NCBI GenBank assembly: GCA_037179385.1
Contig: CM074180.1
Location: forward strand, 24,967,455 to 25,031,454
Length of the DNA stretch: 64,000 nt
Origin: Holothuria scabra
Taxonomy: Eukaryota > Echinodermata > Holothuroidea > Aspidochirotida > Holothuriidae
Direction: 5' to 3'
Shown: positions 1-10,869 of the stretch, one piece after another
How the letters are laid out: each line of letters begins with the position of its first letter
How positions within the stretch are numbered: position 1 is the first letter of the stretch
Notes under the pieces: generated by a model
What the model was told of the DNA's origin: nothing
The model's database searches: none
What the model saw: only the letters and a program-made list of their open reading frames with translations
Translations under genes and position numbers: made by a program

Positions 1-9
1 TTTCAATCT

Positions 10-172
10 CCTGATTGTTCAAGTCGAGCCGACCACTACCGTTTTCCCAGTTGTGGCTCACTGGCTTGTTTTCCCTTCTTCACTGTTTATGCTGAACATC
101 AAGCGCAATGACAATAGGTACCATTTTAAGTCTTCGGTATGACCCGACTATGACTAGAAACCCCGACCTCCC
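10..172 (-). mobile_element. tRNA-derived SINE fragment (family B)
   Basis: The body block (on the plus strand: gttgtggctcactggcttgt, then a cagcataa-like and a ggtatgacc block) recurs at 34.0, 45.8 and 59.9 kb. In the better copies it is joined to a tRNA-like head that reads on the minus strand. Here the head has decayed past position 150 and no B box remains. The family call is firm; the ends are not. Confidence 0.6.
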
Positions 173-175
173 GAA

Positions 176-855
176 TTCTTGCAAAGTTGCAAAAGATTGA
201 CAATACTATTGGAAAGCTTTGATTATGTCCTCCCTAAAATCAAGGTCTGGTCTTGCAATGGTGACAAAGGATGAGGACTGAGGTGCCACATGAATCCGGA
301 GCGTAATGAGGAGGGACAATGGGAAAGCTTCCCACCTGAAATTCCTAACATAGAAAGTTCCAAGGTACCATTGACTTTTTAGACAGTTGGTTTTTTAGAC
401 AGTTGACTCCTCTGAGTAATTTTTCGCTGGCCTCCGTCCCCTCCTTAAAGTTATTTCGTCCTCAGTACTTTTTGTGGCTACATGCCTGCCCAAAGGACCA
501 TAGTTTTTACATGTGCAGTGCAACCTGGGCGAATGACGCCTGTGGTGGCGATGAAGGTACATCAGTTAAAGTTGTTGGTCACGTTACGGTAAAAAACATT
601 CACCCCAAACTAACTTTGAAACTTGAACTAAATGCCACAAATACCCTCTTATTACCATTGCAAGTGTCTTTAGTTATATTTCGGAACATTAAGATGTCAT
701 AGCTTAGAGATAGATACTTGTTATCCAAGAAAGTTACAATATTGTCCCAAGCTTCTTCACCAGCCTTATGCAAACACAATCATGATTAATGGCATAATCT
801 CATGAGCCTAAAAACCGTCTTCAGACCACTCTCGGTGCATCCTGTGAAATATGAG
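176..855. other. unassigned stretch
   Basis: I see no RNA gene, repeat family or convincing exon here. The 99-codon frame at 403-702 has no clear splice context and no recognisable domain. Confidence 0.4.
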
Positions 856-1010
856 TTACACTTTCCTTTTTGAATTTGTATCGATCAATGAATAGCACCA
901 CTTGGGATATTTGGTATTACAGGTACAAAATGTAGTCTGGGTTGAAGAGTACATGACTTTACATACTTCAAACACATTACTGATTTCACGTGATTTATAA
1001 CAGCCTACAC
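856..1010 (-). CDS. candidate terminal exon, small cysteine-rich secreted protein
   Basis: On the minus strand a pyrimidine-rich tract ending in AG precedes GT GTA GGC TGT at 1010, and the frame stays open for 50 codons to TAA at 856. The intron is phase 1. That matches the phase-1 donor of the signal-peptide exon at 4585-4651, whose last T plus GT would make the first cysteine. The mature part would then have six cysteines spaced C-x2-C-x12-C-x11-C-x-C-x7-C, as in many small disulfide-rich secreted peptides. I do not recognise the family. Middle exons could exist in the 3.6-kb intron, and the pairing is an inference. Confidence 0.38.
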
Positions 1011-1275
1011 CTAAAAAGGTATACCAGATAGCTTCATGGTTATAGAGTGTTTTCAATGACGTCATAAGCCACTCCCCTTTCTTGACAGCCGGGCAAAAAA
1101 TGTGGTGTAGTAGCATGCAGCTAGCTGAGAAGTAGCTGACGACCGACATGACGGCTGCTGATTTGCTGCTAAGTTGAGGGCGTGCTTAACACTCTATATA
1201 TCTCATTCAACTGTTCAATTTAAACTTCAATTTAACCCCCTTAATAAGTTTGAGCCTCCGTTCAAGGGATGAGCT

Positions 1276-2834
1276 CAGTGGCGTAGCCAAGATGGGATTT
1301 TTTGGTGGGCCTAGGTAACAAGTGGGAGGGCCTGGTACCTCCAAGGGTCAGGCACGGCAAGACTATCTAAGCGGAGCGCCACCATCAGTTTGCGCGGAGC
1401 GTACAAGAAAATTTTGGGCTTTAAAACCCCTCCAGATGGCCGGAAACGGCACTTTCAATGTGTTTTGAGCTGGATGTAGCCAGCCTTCTCAAACACGAAT
1501 GTCATGTCTGCAACTTCTCAAATAATGAGAATAAAAAAATCAATCTATGAAAAATGGTAATACATACACTTTTTAGGGACCCCAAAACTGCGCACTTCTG
1601 ATCTGTGGCCTGGGGGATAAGACATAAGGAACCGGTATCTTCCTTTCCCTTGGGAAAAATTGTTAACTTCAGAAGGACGTAAATCGCAAATGCGGCAATA
1701 TTTGAATCGAAGCGGAGCGCCACCATCAGTTGGCGCGGAGCGTACAAGAAAATGTTGGGCTTTAAAACCCCTCCAGATGGCCGGAAACGGCACTTCCTAC
1801 GTGTTTTAAACTGGATGTACCCAGCCGCAAACGCGGCAATATTTGAATGGACTTCAGCTTACCCAAAGCAGTACCTTACCTTTTTACATGAAAACCAAAA
1901 GTATAGTTGTGTCCCCCCAGAGAAACCTTCTTTGTCTTAGATTTCCTACATGCAAAATGGTGCTATGTTTGTTTTAGGATTTTTCCTTTTTGGGGAGCAT
2001 GAAAAATATCAAAATATTTGTAGTTTTTGTAGAGATTTTACAAGAGACATACATACTACCAAAGGAACAATGTGCAAAATGGTGCAGTATTTGTTCATCG
2101 GTACATTACGTAGTCAAAATTAAAATACTACGAATAAATCTCTCAAAATAATTGAACCACAAAGCAGACGTATGGATCATGTGGGAAACACATGGAATCC
2201 GCACCTTTTAAAAAACCCCGGAGGCCAGTGCCAACTAGTAAAAAGAGGATGGTCGAAAAAAATCGTCTAACAGTGGCACGTGTCATGGGCAGGAGCGAGG
2301 CACGACATAGGCCTACTTGTTAAGGATGGAAGGGAAGAATTATCCGAAGGCAGTACCTTACCCTTACCTGCTTACGTCATATTTTGTGTATGATAAAGTG
2401 TAAGAGTGGCCGTGTAAGAGTGGTCTCCGGTGTACGATTGCCTTATTTTCAGTAAATCAATTAGCCATCCGAAAGGCAGAATGGGTCTTAACCTAACAAA
2501 GTCACATTAAAGTTTGTCGTCGAGACTTTCGTGTCATCTTCGAAGTGAAACGCAATAAACGACAGTGCAGATCACAAACGGTATCTAATTTAGTGAAAGC
2601 AGGCACTTTGAAGTTATTACTTGATTTCATACGTGCGTACAAAATATGCTTGACACAAATTCATCCTTTTTTTTTTTTTTAAATTTTTACACATTTTATT
2701 TATTTACTGTTTTGAAGGAAATACTTCAAAGTTTATTTCCGTTCAAACATTTTATTTTTTTCAATTACTTTATCAGGACGCAAAAAATCTGGGGGCCAGA
2801 AGAAAATCTGGGGGGGGGGGGACCTACGCCACTG
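1276..2834. mobile_element. hAT-like DNA transposon, non-autonomous, complete
   Basis: The ends are inverted: cagtggcgtagcc on the left and its near reverse complement (acctacgccactg, preceded by a G run) on the right. Both sides carry a perfect 8-bp duplication, gatgagct (1268-1275 and 2835-2842), the hAT signature. The inside has two copies of one block (about 1345-1470 and 1690-1830) with a conserved GCGCCA/TGGCGC hairpin. There is no transposase frame, so it would need a helper. It lies in the proposed intron of the 4.6-kb gene. The 344-bp element at 29725 is a shorter relative. Confidence 0.88.
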
Positions 2835-2842
2835 GATGAGCT

Positions 2843-4584
2843 TTCCTTGGAATGAAAAGTCTTTCAGAAGTAACATTTGGTTTCACCTTTCGCCAAAAAG
2901 CGATAACATGCAAAATATTCCTAAATTTATTCATTTGAAAAAAATAAGTTATTTAATATCCTTAAGATGAGCTTTCGGAATAAAACGAATGTTCCACGTG
3001 TTTGCGTTACATAGTCATAATTTGTTGGGACTTACCAATAAAAGAAGGTAGGCTACGTCCTGTAGCATATTACAATTTTTATTTCATATCTCTACAGATT
3101 TCATCCTCCCATCCCCCCCCCAAAAAAAAAATGTCCCGTTAGAATCATTACGCAGCCCTTCAGTAGCTTGTGTGGCTACGGGTCCGAACTATAGCCAAAC
3201 GAAAGACGGGCTACAACGTTGTCAACTTTTAGAGGCTATTCTACTGTTAATAGGTCCTTACGTAATGCACCATTACAATAAATATATGTTGAATTGTAGC
3301 AACGCACCTTATAAGCTGATCCTTCAAATCTGGGATGCATAATAATAAACTTTACCTAAAGTTATCTTTACAAGCTTACAAAATTGAAAATGTATATCTA
3401 CTCTTGAACCACACTAGCTTGGGTGAATATTAAAGAAAAAACTTTGAATAGAGATGCCTCTATCGTAAATTATCGGTGGCACTACAATCTCAAGAACAAC
3501 CACATTGACGGGATTTCGTTTCACCGACCGAACTTCTTGAAAGGAATATTGTTACGTTACAACTTTTGGAAATAAGATATTAATTAGACCAATCAAATGG
3601 AGTACTTCATCAGTCAAAACAGTATCTATACAAACAAGCATCTCCAAAGACAAACGGTGACCATAATGTCATAAAAAGAGTAACGAGGTAAACCATACCT
3701 TGTCTGAAAAAATATTGAAAGAAGGAAGCAAAGGGGATGCGGAAGAGACGGGGGAATGAGACCCCCCCCCCCCAAAAAAAAAAAAACTGATTCATACTGC
3801 CCATTTTCCTTCTCAACTCAAGTTAGAATGATAAATTCATTGTCTAAAATTGTCACAAATTATTTTGCGTCGACAAGTTGAATGTCAAACTTAAGGCTAC
3901 ATAGTGTTAAAAACAAAAACAATTGAAGAAATGGCCAACAACACAAGTGAGCGCATAAGAGTAGTTTCAAAAATTTGAAGATGAAAACAAAGGACGGAAA
4001 ACTGCAAAAAGACGGCGTAAAAAAGAAAAGGACAGATTAAAAATAATTCATTATCCTAAGATTTTAAAAATAATAACAACAAGGTACAGAAATTAAACGG
4101 TTGAAAAGAAGTGAAAGAATTGAAACTCAGAACTTAAGTTAACAAAAAAGTTAGGATATACTGCAATGTGTTTGTGATACGGTTCCAAAAATTTAAAAAC
4201 CAAAGAAAACTAAAAATGGAGGGACACTCGTTTCTGTCAAATTAAAACCCTTACCAATCGAGAACAGCTTCACACCCTTAGAACAAAACTGCAATCTCTT
4301 CATCTAAGGGCACGAAATTACTCCTATTCTACTCTTATTTTATTTTATTTTTATTTTTTTGGAAAGAACAAACGGAAAAATTTTGAATAAAAAACTTTTC
4401 ACAAAACGTCTTACGCCAACCCATTTTTAAGTCATTCAAACTCAATGAAGGATTTTTGACGCTAATGAGTTACCAACACACGATAGAAATTTGAAATGTT
4501 CAAGATGAAAGGGTACATGTAGTGACAATGATTGATGGCTAAGTTAAGAAAACAGGTAAAAAATAAACTAAGTTAAAAACTTAC
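2843..4584. other. intron candidate, low-complexity tracts
   Basis: This is AT-rich DNA with two poly(C)-poly(A) junctions (about 3112-3130 and 3762-3786) and T-rich runs near 4330-4360. C-to-A homopolymer junctions of this kind also sit at hAT ends in this window, so decayed element ends are possible. I find no coding block. Confidence 0.4.
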
Positions 4585-4651
4585 ATTCTGCCGCCTTTGA
4601 TAGGCTACACGAGAGAGTCAGGACCAGTCCAATTGAAATGAAGAACTTCAT
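4585..4651 (-). CDS. candidate first coding exon with signal peptide
   Basis: ATG at 4651 (context caacaATGA) opens 22 codons that look like a secretory signal: Met-Lys, a hydrophobic core (FFISIGLVLTLS), then small residues ending in KAAE. The exon ends at a strong GTAAGT donor in phase 1, which is common after signal-peptide exons. A pyrimidine-rich tract ending in TTGCAG lies just upstream (about 4682), so there may be a 5'UTR intron. A consensus CRE (TGACGTCA, 4876-4883) lies about 225 bp upstream. The next exon by phase and spacing could be 1010-856. Confidence 0.45.
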
Positions 4652-4875
4652 TGTTGATGATAGTCGGAACCTGCAGGCTGCAAGTAGTGAGACGTGAAGA
4701 TTACAGTTGTCGAGGTACGACTGAAGAGCACAGTTGTAGCGATACCACTGCAAGTGATTTGGAGGAGATCTGAGCACTCACATTTATTCACTTTCACGGC
4801 CTATCGAAACACAATTAGTTCAAACGGACACCTGTTTGGTCTAAGTTCATCTATTCTTCAATCAATAATTATGCA

Positions 4876-4883
4876 TGACGTCA
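4876..4883. promoter_or_regulatory. CRE-like palindrome upstream of the 4.6-kb exon
   Basis: An exact TGACGTCA, the consensus CREB/ATF site, sits about 225 bp upstream of the candidate start codon at 4651. A second partial site (TTGACGTA) lies about 40 bp further out. It is plausible promoter material, but the octamer occurs seven times in the window. Confidence 0.3.
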
Positions 4884-5070
4884 CAACCCAGACAACGAAC
4901 GACCATGAAGTTTTGATGATTGACGTATGATAATTAAAGTGATATTGACACTATGTAAACTTTCGTACTGTAGAAGATGTCGCAATATTATCAGCTTCGA
5001 AGTGCAATTAGGCTAATTAAGATCACTTTGCAAAGAAAATAAAAACATCAAAGCACCCTTTTCACGTTAC

Positions 5071-5236
5071 CTGAACTATCATTTTCACACCAACACGCGG
5101 TTGTTTTTGTACATGTAAATATTCTCTTCCATCCTTAACTGAATGAAAACCTTTTTCTTTTTTAATGGTCTGTACTAAGATCAGAGTGTCATCATCATTT
5201 CGAAAAAATACCCTATGCTCAACCTCGTCAAGATCT
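5071..5236 (-). CDS. candidate internal exon, unknown protein
   Basis: The minus-strand frame encodes a hydrophilic peptide (ending in VGVKMIVQ) that stops exactly at a CAG/GTAACG donor (exon end at 5071). The acceptor side is weak: candidate AGs near 5236-5242 lack a good pyrimidine tract. The direction matches the exon-like blocks at 6.7 and 7.45 kb. I do not recognise a domain. Confidence 0.25.
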
Positions 5237-5664
5237 GTTCTCAGTACCAATTATATATATTTTAAACATTTCAAAAGTGGCCACCAAGATTGATATTTGA
5301 CATCAGTGTATCTCAGAATAAACTGAAAGGAGATGTAGTTCTTCAATGCACCATGACAAAAGTAATTTGATCCCTCTTTTGCCAGCACTTATTTCAGAGA
5401 TTGTTGTAAGTTGTTATTTGAACCCAAAGAGCTTCTATTGTACCAGAATGGTGATCAAAACTGCTGCTCATTGAAGCAGCTATTTGGAGAAATAAAGTCG
5501 GGTACTATAAATGGCATCCCCAAACCTCGATAGCCATTGCGGATCTCTTCAAAGCTAATAATTGATCCAAGTGACTTCCGTTAACGTACTAGCACCAAGA
5601 ACAATTATTTGAGATCCAATAGCCACGCTAACATAAGAAAAAAACTATGAAAATGCACAATTTT

Positions 5665-5752
5665 GTACATTTTTCGTGTAGAAATTGCCTCGTGAAAGAT
5701 GCAGTTAAAGTTCCCTTTTATGGATAATAAAATCATAATCATAATCATAATC
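5665..5752 (+). mobile_element. LINE-type 3' end with (ATAATC)n tail
   Basis: An AATAAA (5726-5731) is followed directly by three to four units of ATAATC (5732-5752). A polyadenylation-like signal leading into a microsatellite tail is the usual 3' end of several invertebrate LINE groups and their SINE partners. No coding remnant is recognisable upstream, so it is severely 5'-truncated. Confidence 0.5.
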
Positions 5753-5864
5753 AAACATACCATATAAATCCAGAATACCAGAAAGCTGAGACTTCACAAT
5801 TTTTCATTTTTGTTGTTTCAGTCATGAACTGGTACATCAAAATGTACAATAGTATCGAATTTAA

Positions 5865-6115
5865 CCCTTTACCGTTGTGCTCCGATCGGGGCATATTTGC
5901 GCGGATCGGGAGTGGGCGGAAAAGCGGACGTAGCCCGCCCCGCATCGGCTTCCGTGGGCCATTGACCCCGTGACCTTAAACAATTGTCTCTCTCGCTGTT
6001 GTGGCCGAATTTTCGGGTAGCTACTCGCAGTTTCGAGCTCCGCGTGAAACAGTAAAGATGTGTGACAGCCGAGCTCTCCGCATGGGTCCAAAAGGACCCA
6101 AACAACGTTAAAGGG
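5865..6115. mobile_element. piggyBac-like MITE, 251 bp
   Basis: TTAA flanks both sides (5861-5864 and 6116-6119). The termini are inverted: ccctttaccgttg on the left and the reverse complement of ccctttaacgttg on the right. A TTAA target and CCCTTT-type ends fit piggyBac; Kolobok elements also use TTAA. The interior is far more GC-rich than its surroundings. It has no coding capacity. Confidence 0.75.
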
Positions 6116-6664
6116 TTAAGACTATTCTCCAAATCATACAGGGAAAATCACTTTCCATGAAAGTAGGTTTGAAACCTCTGGTCCCAACTGAGAACAGTTA
6201 CCTAGGTTAATTACGTAATTTCATTTTTTTAGGTTTCCACAGAGGAGTTGGTTACATTGTCTACTCACATCATTATGATCAAAGAAAATTCTGATTAAGT
6301 CTTGCTCACATTTTTAATCAAATTATGGAAAACATTCTACAAAGTTGTTCTTTCTCTCTCCTTATGAGATGTCAGGGGAAATGTAGGGGCAAAGTCCCCT
6401 TCAAAAATTTGTCACCCTTAAAAGAGTATGGAGTAAGCAGTTGACTTAATTCAATTTTACACATTTGTCCTTCCTTTAAAATGAAATTGAAATTTTTTAG
6501 CCCCCCTAGAACCTTGTCTGCAACTGACATCTCTATAGATCCTCGTGTGATTGTTCTTTCTTTATGCATCTAATAATTAATCCTCTGTACCAGCTGTATC
6601 GTGCAGCTCTATCTAAATTATCTTCTATAGCAAAGACTACCTGTATTTCTCAAATAATTGTGAC

Positions 6665-6783
6665 CTAGCTTTTATGAACTACAACTGGTGAGAAAGTCCC
6701 CACCTGTCGAATAACATCAACAGTGTCTGGTTTTTGTTTGTATGGAAAATGTTGGTGTGTTTTCACATTGACACTATATCGCT
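6665..6783 (-). CDS. exon-like block, possible terminal exon
   Basis: A TTACAG acceptor precedes an open frame of 38 codons ending in TAG. The peptide starts RYSVNVKT and ends QVGTFSPVVVHKS. The last ~65 nt, including sequence beyond the stop, are similar to blocks at 26.9, 29.5 and 31.8 kb on the same strand. Conservation past the stop could mean UTR, a shifted frame or a non-coding repeat. Confidence 0.25.
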
Positions 6784-7412
6784 CTGTAAGTTAGAAATTT
6801 GGCTTAAACATAGAATATAACTTTAAATTAGCTTAAACTTCTTCAATGCTTCTAACCTTAAAATCTTGAAAATGATTGCATTTCTCAAAAGGGGAGAGAG
6901 GATGCTCCTGGATGAAAATTTGTACCAGGTGATTGCAAAATAATATGATGTCTTTCCAGTCGGCTAAAACTCACATTTCTTGCTATTGTTACCTTTTAGA
7001 GAAAGCTGCTCGATTACTTTGAATAACTTATTGTTTTTGCACGAATGTTCTACATGGAGAAGCTTGTTTAGTCTAGTAATACTATGATAACCACTGATGG
7101 CTACCCATTGAGGCCGGGGGGGGGTCCCTGCCTCCCAGTTTTGTCAAAGGTAGGCCTATCATATAATTTTGTATGACAAGGCATTTGAAAACCTTTCACA
7201 TGCCAAGTTATCATAAGAAGGTAACCTTTTTCAAAAATAAAATCACTACCATGGTTGTTCCAATTCGCTGGCCACGGGATTCTTTAATAAATGCAATTCC
7301 TTGGTTGTGTGGTTGTTTTTGCGGGACGGGGATGGGGTGCGTTTAGAAAACTGGTAATTTTTAAGAAAAATTCTAACCCCTCAATGTCAACGTTATGAAT
7401 GGTTATTGGACT

Positions 7413-7489
7413 GAGGACTGAGGAAATGTATCAAAGAAGACCTCAAGGTTGGCAATAACGTTAAATACTGAAAAATACTTTAACACCCT
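7413..7489 (-). CDS. exon-like block upstream of the 6.7-kb block
   Basis: The minus strand has a TTTTTCAG acceptor followed by a short open frame with the pattern LEVFFDTFPQ before a stop. It loosely resembles the FL(V/I)DL(R/H)PP pattern in the exon-like blocks at 27.3 and 30.2 kb. The resemblance is short and may be chance. Confidence 0.15.
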
Positions 7490-7599
7490 GAAAAATTCAA
7501 GTTGAAGCAGGTAACATTTCCTTAGTCCCAATATTATACGAAAACATTTGTTTTGAAATGGGAAAACTAGTGTTAAGATCAAATGCAATCCCAATTTCT

Positions 7600-8410
7600 A
7601 TCCGTTTTGCAGTGTAGTCCTAACCTAAGTATACCGGTACCAGAGACTATGATCTTCTCAGTAAACTGTTTCTTTTTGGAAGTTTCATATTTTATACATT
7701 TCAGCCTCATATCTTATTTTTTATCTTTTCATGTTACTATTTATACTCCCAGTTGCTCAGCCCCATGCTTGCACAACCATGAATACCTTATAGGCAGAAC
7801 TTAAAGTAGTATTTATAACCAATTAACAGTATGCATACTATATGGTTTAACTGGACTGAATTTTTCGCCACATCAAACACGAAAATTTCCCAAAGGAAAA
7901 GGGAACTCTCTCATTTTTGCAGAAGGGCCCTGCCTCTGACATTAGCAGAAGGAAAACAAAGGACATCAGCCCCCCAATTTTGTGGGAAAGAGTTCCCATA
8001 CTCTACACGACGTGGACTACATTCAATAGTGCAGGCTGCGTTTTAAAACGGACACATGGCTCTATTTTGCTGATGTCTCCTAATACCTACAGGAAAATAT
8101 TCATTATTTTGTAAGAAATGTAGCCGTTGTCTGTTTTTCTGTCAAGTTTTACGTTTCTCACAATCCTAATTAGTATGACATTTGCCATTACTAAAAATGA
8201 TTGAATGATTGAAAGTTTATGAGCAACCTCCAAAAATAAGATCTCCTAAACGTAATCTGTCAAAAGTTTTGACAAACAAGAAGGCACCACCTTTTAGCCT
8301 TCGGGGTGTCAACTCGGCCTATCATGCTTCTACATTACACATTATATTCCAAACTCTCAAAAATGAACGAAATGGGAGCTCATCATGATGCTAAAAACTA
8401 ATAGCAAGAT
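7600..8410. other. unassigned stretch
   Basis: I see only short unsupported frames. No repeat family in the window maps here. Confidence 0.35.
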
Positions 8411-8695
8411 AAAGGCCTCATCCTCTCACCCAAAACAGTTACAATTCTCCTAACCTAATTACTTAGGCCCCTCCCACCACTGTCTAAAACTCATCCAGAC
8501 ACACTCTCAGTTTATTGCTTCGGGGTAAGAACACACCTCAATGATCAAGCAAGACACTCTCATTACAGTACAAGTTGTGTATATGTGTTTCGGTTCTCTT
8601 CATTTTTGAGCTTCCTGTCAATCAAAGAGCTGGACCAATTGAAAATTTCTATGGACTACTACAAAAATTTGGTGTTTTTGGAAGGATTAGGCCTT
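8411..8695. mobile_element. MITE, family AAAGGC (copy 1)
   Basis: The ends are inverted (aaaggcctcatcctctcacc against gccttaatcc-type sequence). The interior holds blocks shared with the copies at 14015-14318 and 54995-55300: cctcccac, cagacac, tcagtttattgctt and gtcaatcaaagagctg. The best copy (54995) has TTTAAA-rich edges, so a TTAA-type target is possible. The superfamily is not assigned. Confidence 0.65.
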
Positions 8696-8699
8696 GAAC

Positions 8700-10800
8700 G
8701 GTGGTGGTCAACTAGAAATGTTTAATCATTGATATATCAGAAAACTCCTTGTTCAACTATGTCAAGATCAATAAAGTTAAGGGACTGTTTGGTGCATTCC
8801 AGTTACAGAAAGATGTTTTAGTAATTTCCTCCCTGAAAAAACAGTTCTTAACAAAGGCCTGACTTGAACGTCTTTATAGACGTTTTGTTCAATAAAGCGA
8901 GCTTTTTTGCAAGAAGAAGTAACTGATTGGATTGTATAGATAAGTGCCAAAGCTGAAAGTGCCTTTCGTTTGGTAATTGGGTGCAATCTCCTAGAAGGGA
9001 CCTGTTCTTTGGAGCAAGTTTACGACAGCTCCCTGCCGCTACTCGATTCTCGCAAACTGTTCCGAAAACAGACATAAGTTCTGTCTTTTTGCTGCTACAT
9101 TTCATTTATTCAGTGTGTAATGTCCACGACACTATTGCTGACGAAATTTTTTGAACTATGATTGACACGGAATAAACAATTGTTGCAAATCACGTGATGA
9201 ACTTAAATATCACGTCTTATTGACGTAAGCTAGGACCGTTGCTAATATATCCTGTTTGATGGAAAAAGTCAGCAACTTGCTAAGTGATCAGGCAAAATGG
9301 TCCACTACCATTAAATGAATTGGTCTTTTCGGGGAAAAACTATACGACAAAATTGAAAATATCCAAATGTTTCTCGACTGAAACGCTTGAATAAAATACT
9401 AGTGTTTCTTTATTGCGACTCTTGGCTAAATTCTTTATCGGCTGAATTGATGAAACTGCCTATGTGACTGCCCGAACTCTCGACTGTAAATGATTTTATT
9501 TCTCACATCTTTTGCATGATAAATGGTAAAATATTGGTAACCTCACCTGACAGGTCTGTCCGCGTTATTAATTTTGCAGTTGAAACCTCCCAGCACTTTC
9601 TCCAAGACTTCGCCCGAATATTTAACCATTCTGGGCTAAGAATTTTCAAGACTACAAGAATGAGGTGGGAATGAGAAAAACTTCTCTAACAAGCTTAAAA
9701 ATTTTACTTGGAATATAGGCCTGTTTTCTTATTTCGGGAAACGTTTTGAAAGTATTCAAAGTATCGGCCATTTCGGGCATTGCGTTGCACATTGCAAGAT
9801 TTAAAAAGAGGTTGAGTAGAGGAACAATGAAGAATTTTTAAAACTCAAATGGCTACCCCAATTCTTTTCAAATTCGGTGACCTTACATGCAATTTGGTGC
9901 CATATATGTTGCCTTTGAAGAAAAATTTGGAGTGTTACAAAATTTGTGTACTTTTAGGAACTAAACAATGACATCAGTGAGGGGGCATGAGAAGACAGCT
10001 GCAGTAAGTATGACACCAAGGTGGATTTGACGACGGACGGATCACCCTCAGGCCCATAAAGAAGATATTTTTTGTAATTCTATAAATTTGCATTTTATTT
10101 CTTTTTGGAACCTGGACAATGTGAGGGGCCATGGTTCAATGTCCTCTCCCGGCGTCCGCAACTGGTCATTTTGGAAGGTAGATAGCAAGGTTTGTTATAT
10201 TTAATCTTGTTACAGCTTGTAGCGAATGCTGCCATACAGAAAAAAATATATATGAGAAATATCCTAAATATCTTTTCATTTTATGTTTCATATTCTCACA
10301 ATAACTCAACCTTATACATATTGGCGTAGGTAAACTTTTTTCAAAAGGGCAAACTTCTTTCTCTTTTTATTTATTTATTTATTTATTTTTTGAAGCATGA
10401 ACATTACTGCGTTAGGACAGTAGGAACGAAATTTGCGGCGCTAGAGGCAAACCGAAATGTTCGCCTCTCTAAATAAAATATTTGAAAATATGAAGCTTGT
10501 ATTACTAGCAGAATATGTTAAATTTTGGGGTTCTTGTAAAATTCGGAGATTATTGAAAAATTTGCTCTTCCTATTTACCGAATCCACGATTGCTCGTGGA
10601 CTGGAGACTGCTGTTGTTGAATAGTGTTATAAAGTTCGGGGATGAAAGGTCTCTGAGGTCTTTCGAAATGTTTCCGAAGTTGCCTTCTTGAACAAATATT
10701 CCAGAATTTCTATTTGAGAGAATTTGGAATTTTGCTTAGAAAAGTTTGGAAAACAGCAATTTAGTTAATCGGCGTCTCCTTTTGTATGGTGCCAGATAGC
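8700..10800. other. unassigned stretch with short repeated fragments
   Basis: A fragment at about 9451-9507 (core tgactgcccgaactc) recurs at 15667-15722. A block at about 9890-10030 (aatttggtgccatatatgtt) resembles 38490-38610. A (TTTA)n tract lies near 10367-10388. I see no gene. Confidence 0.4.
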
Positions 10801-10815
10801 CAAAATTTTCAAACA

Positions 10816-10868
10816 TAGGCGTCACCAAAGTGGGGGGCTCCAGTCAATTTTCTTGCCCCCCCCCCTTT
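10816..10868 (+). mobile_element. hAT-like end fragment
   Basis: The motif cataggcgtcaccaaagtgg, followed by G and later C runs, matches the style of the hAT-like ends at 53646 and 13365. No partner end is evident, so only a terminal fragment can be supported. Confidence 0.35.
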
Positions 10869-10869
10869 A

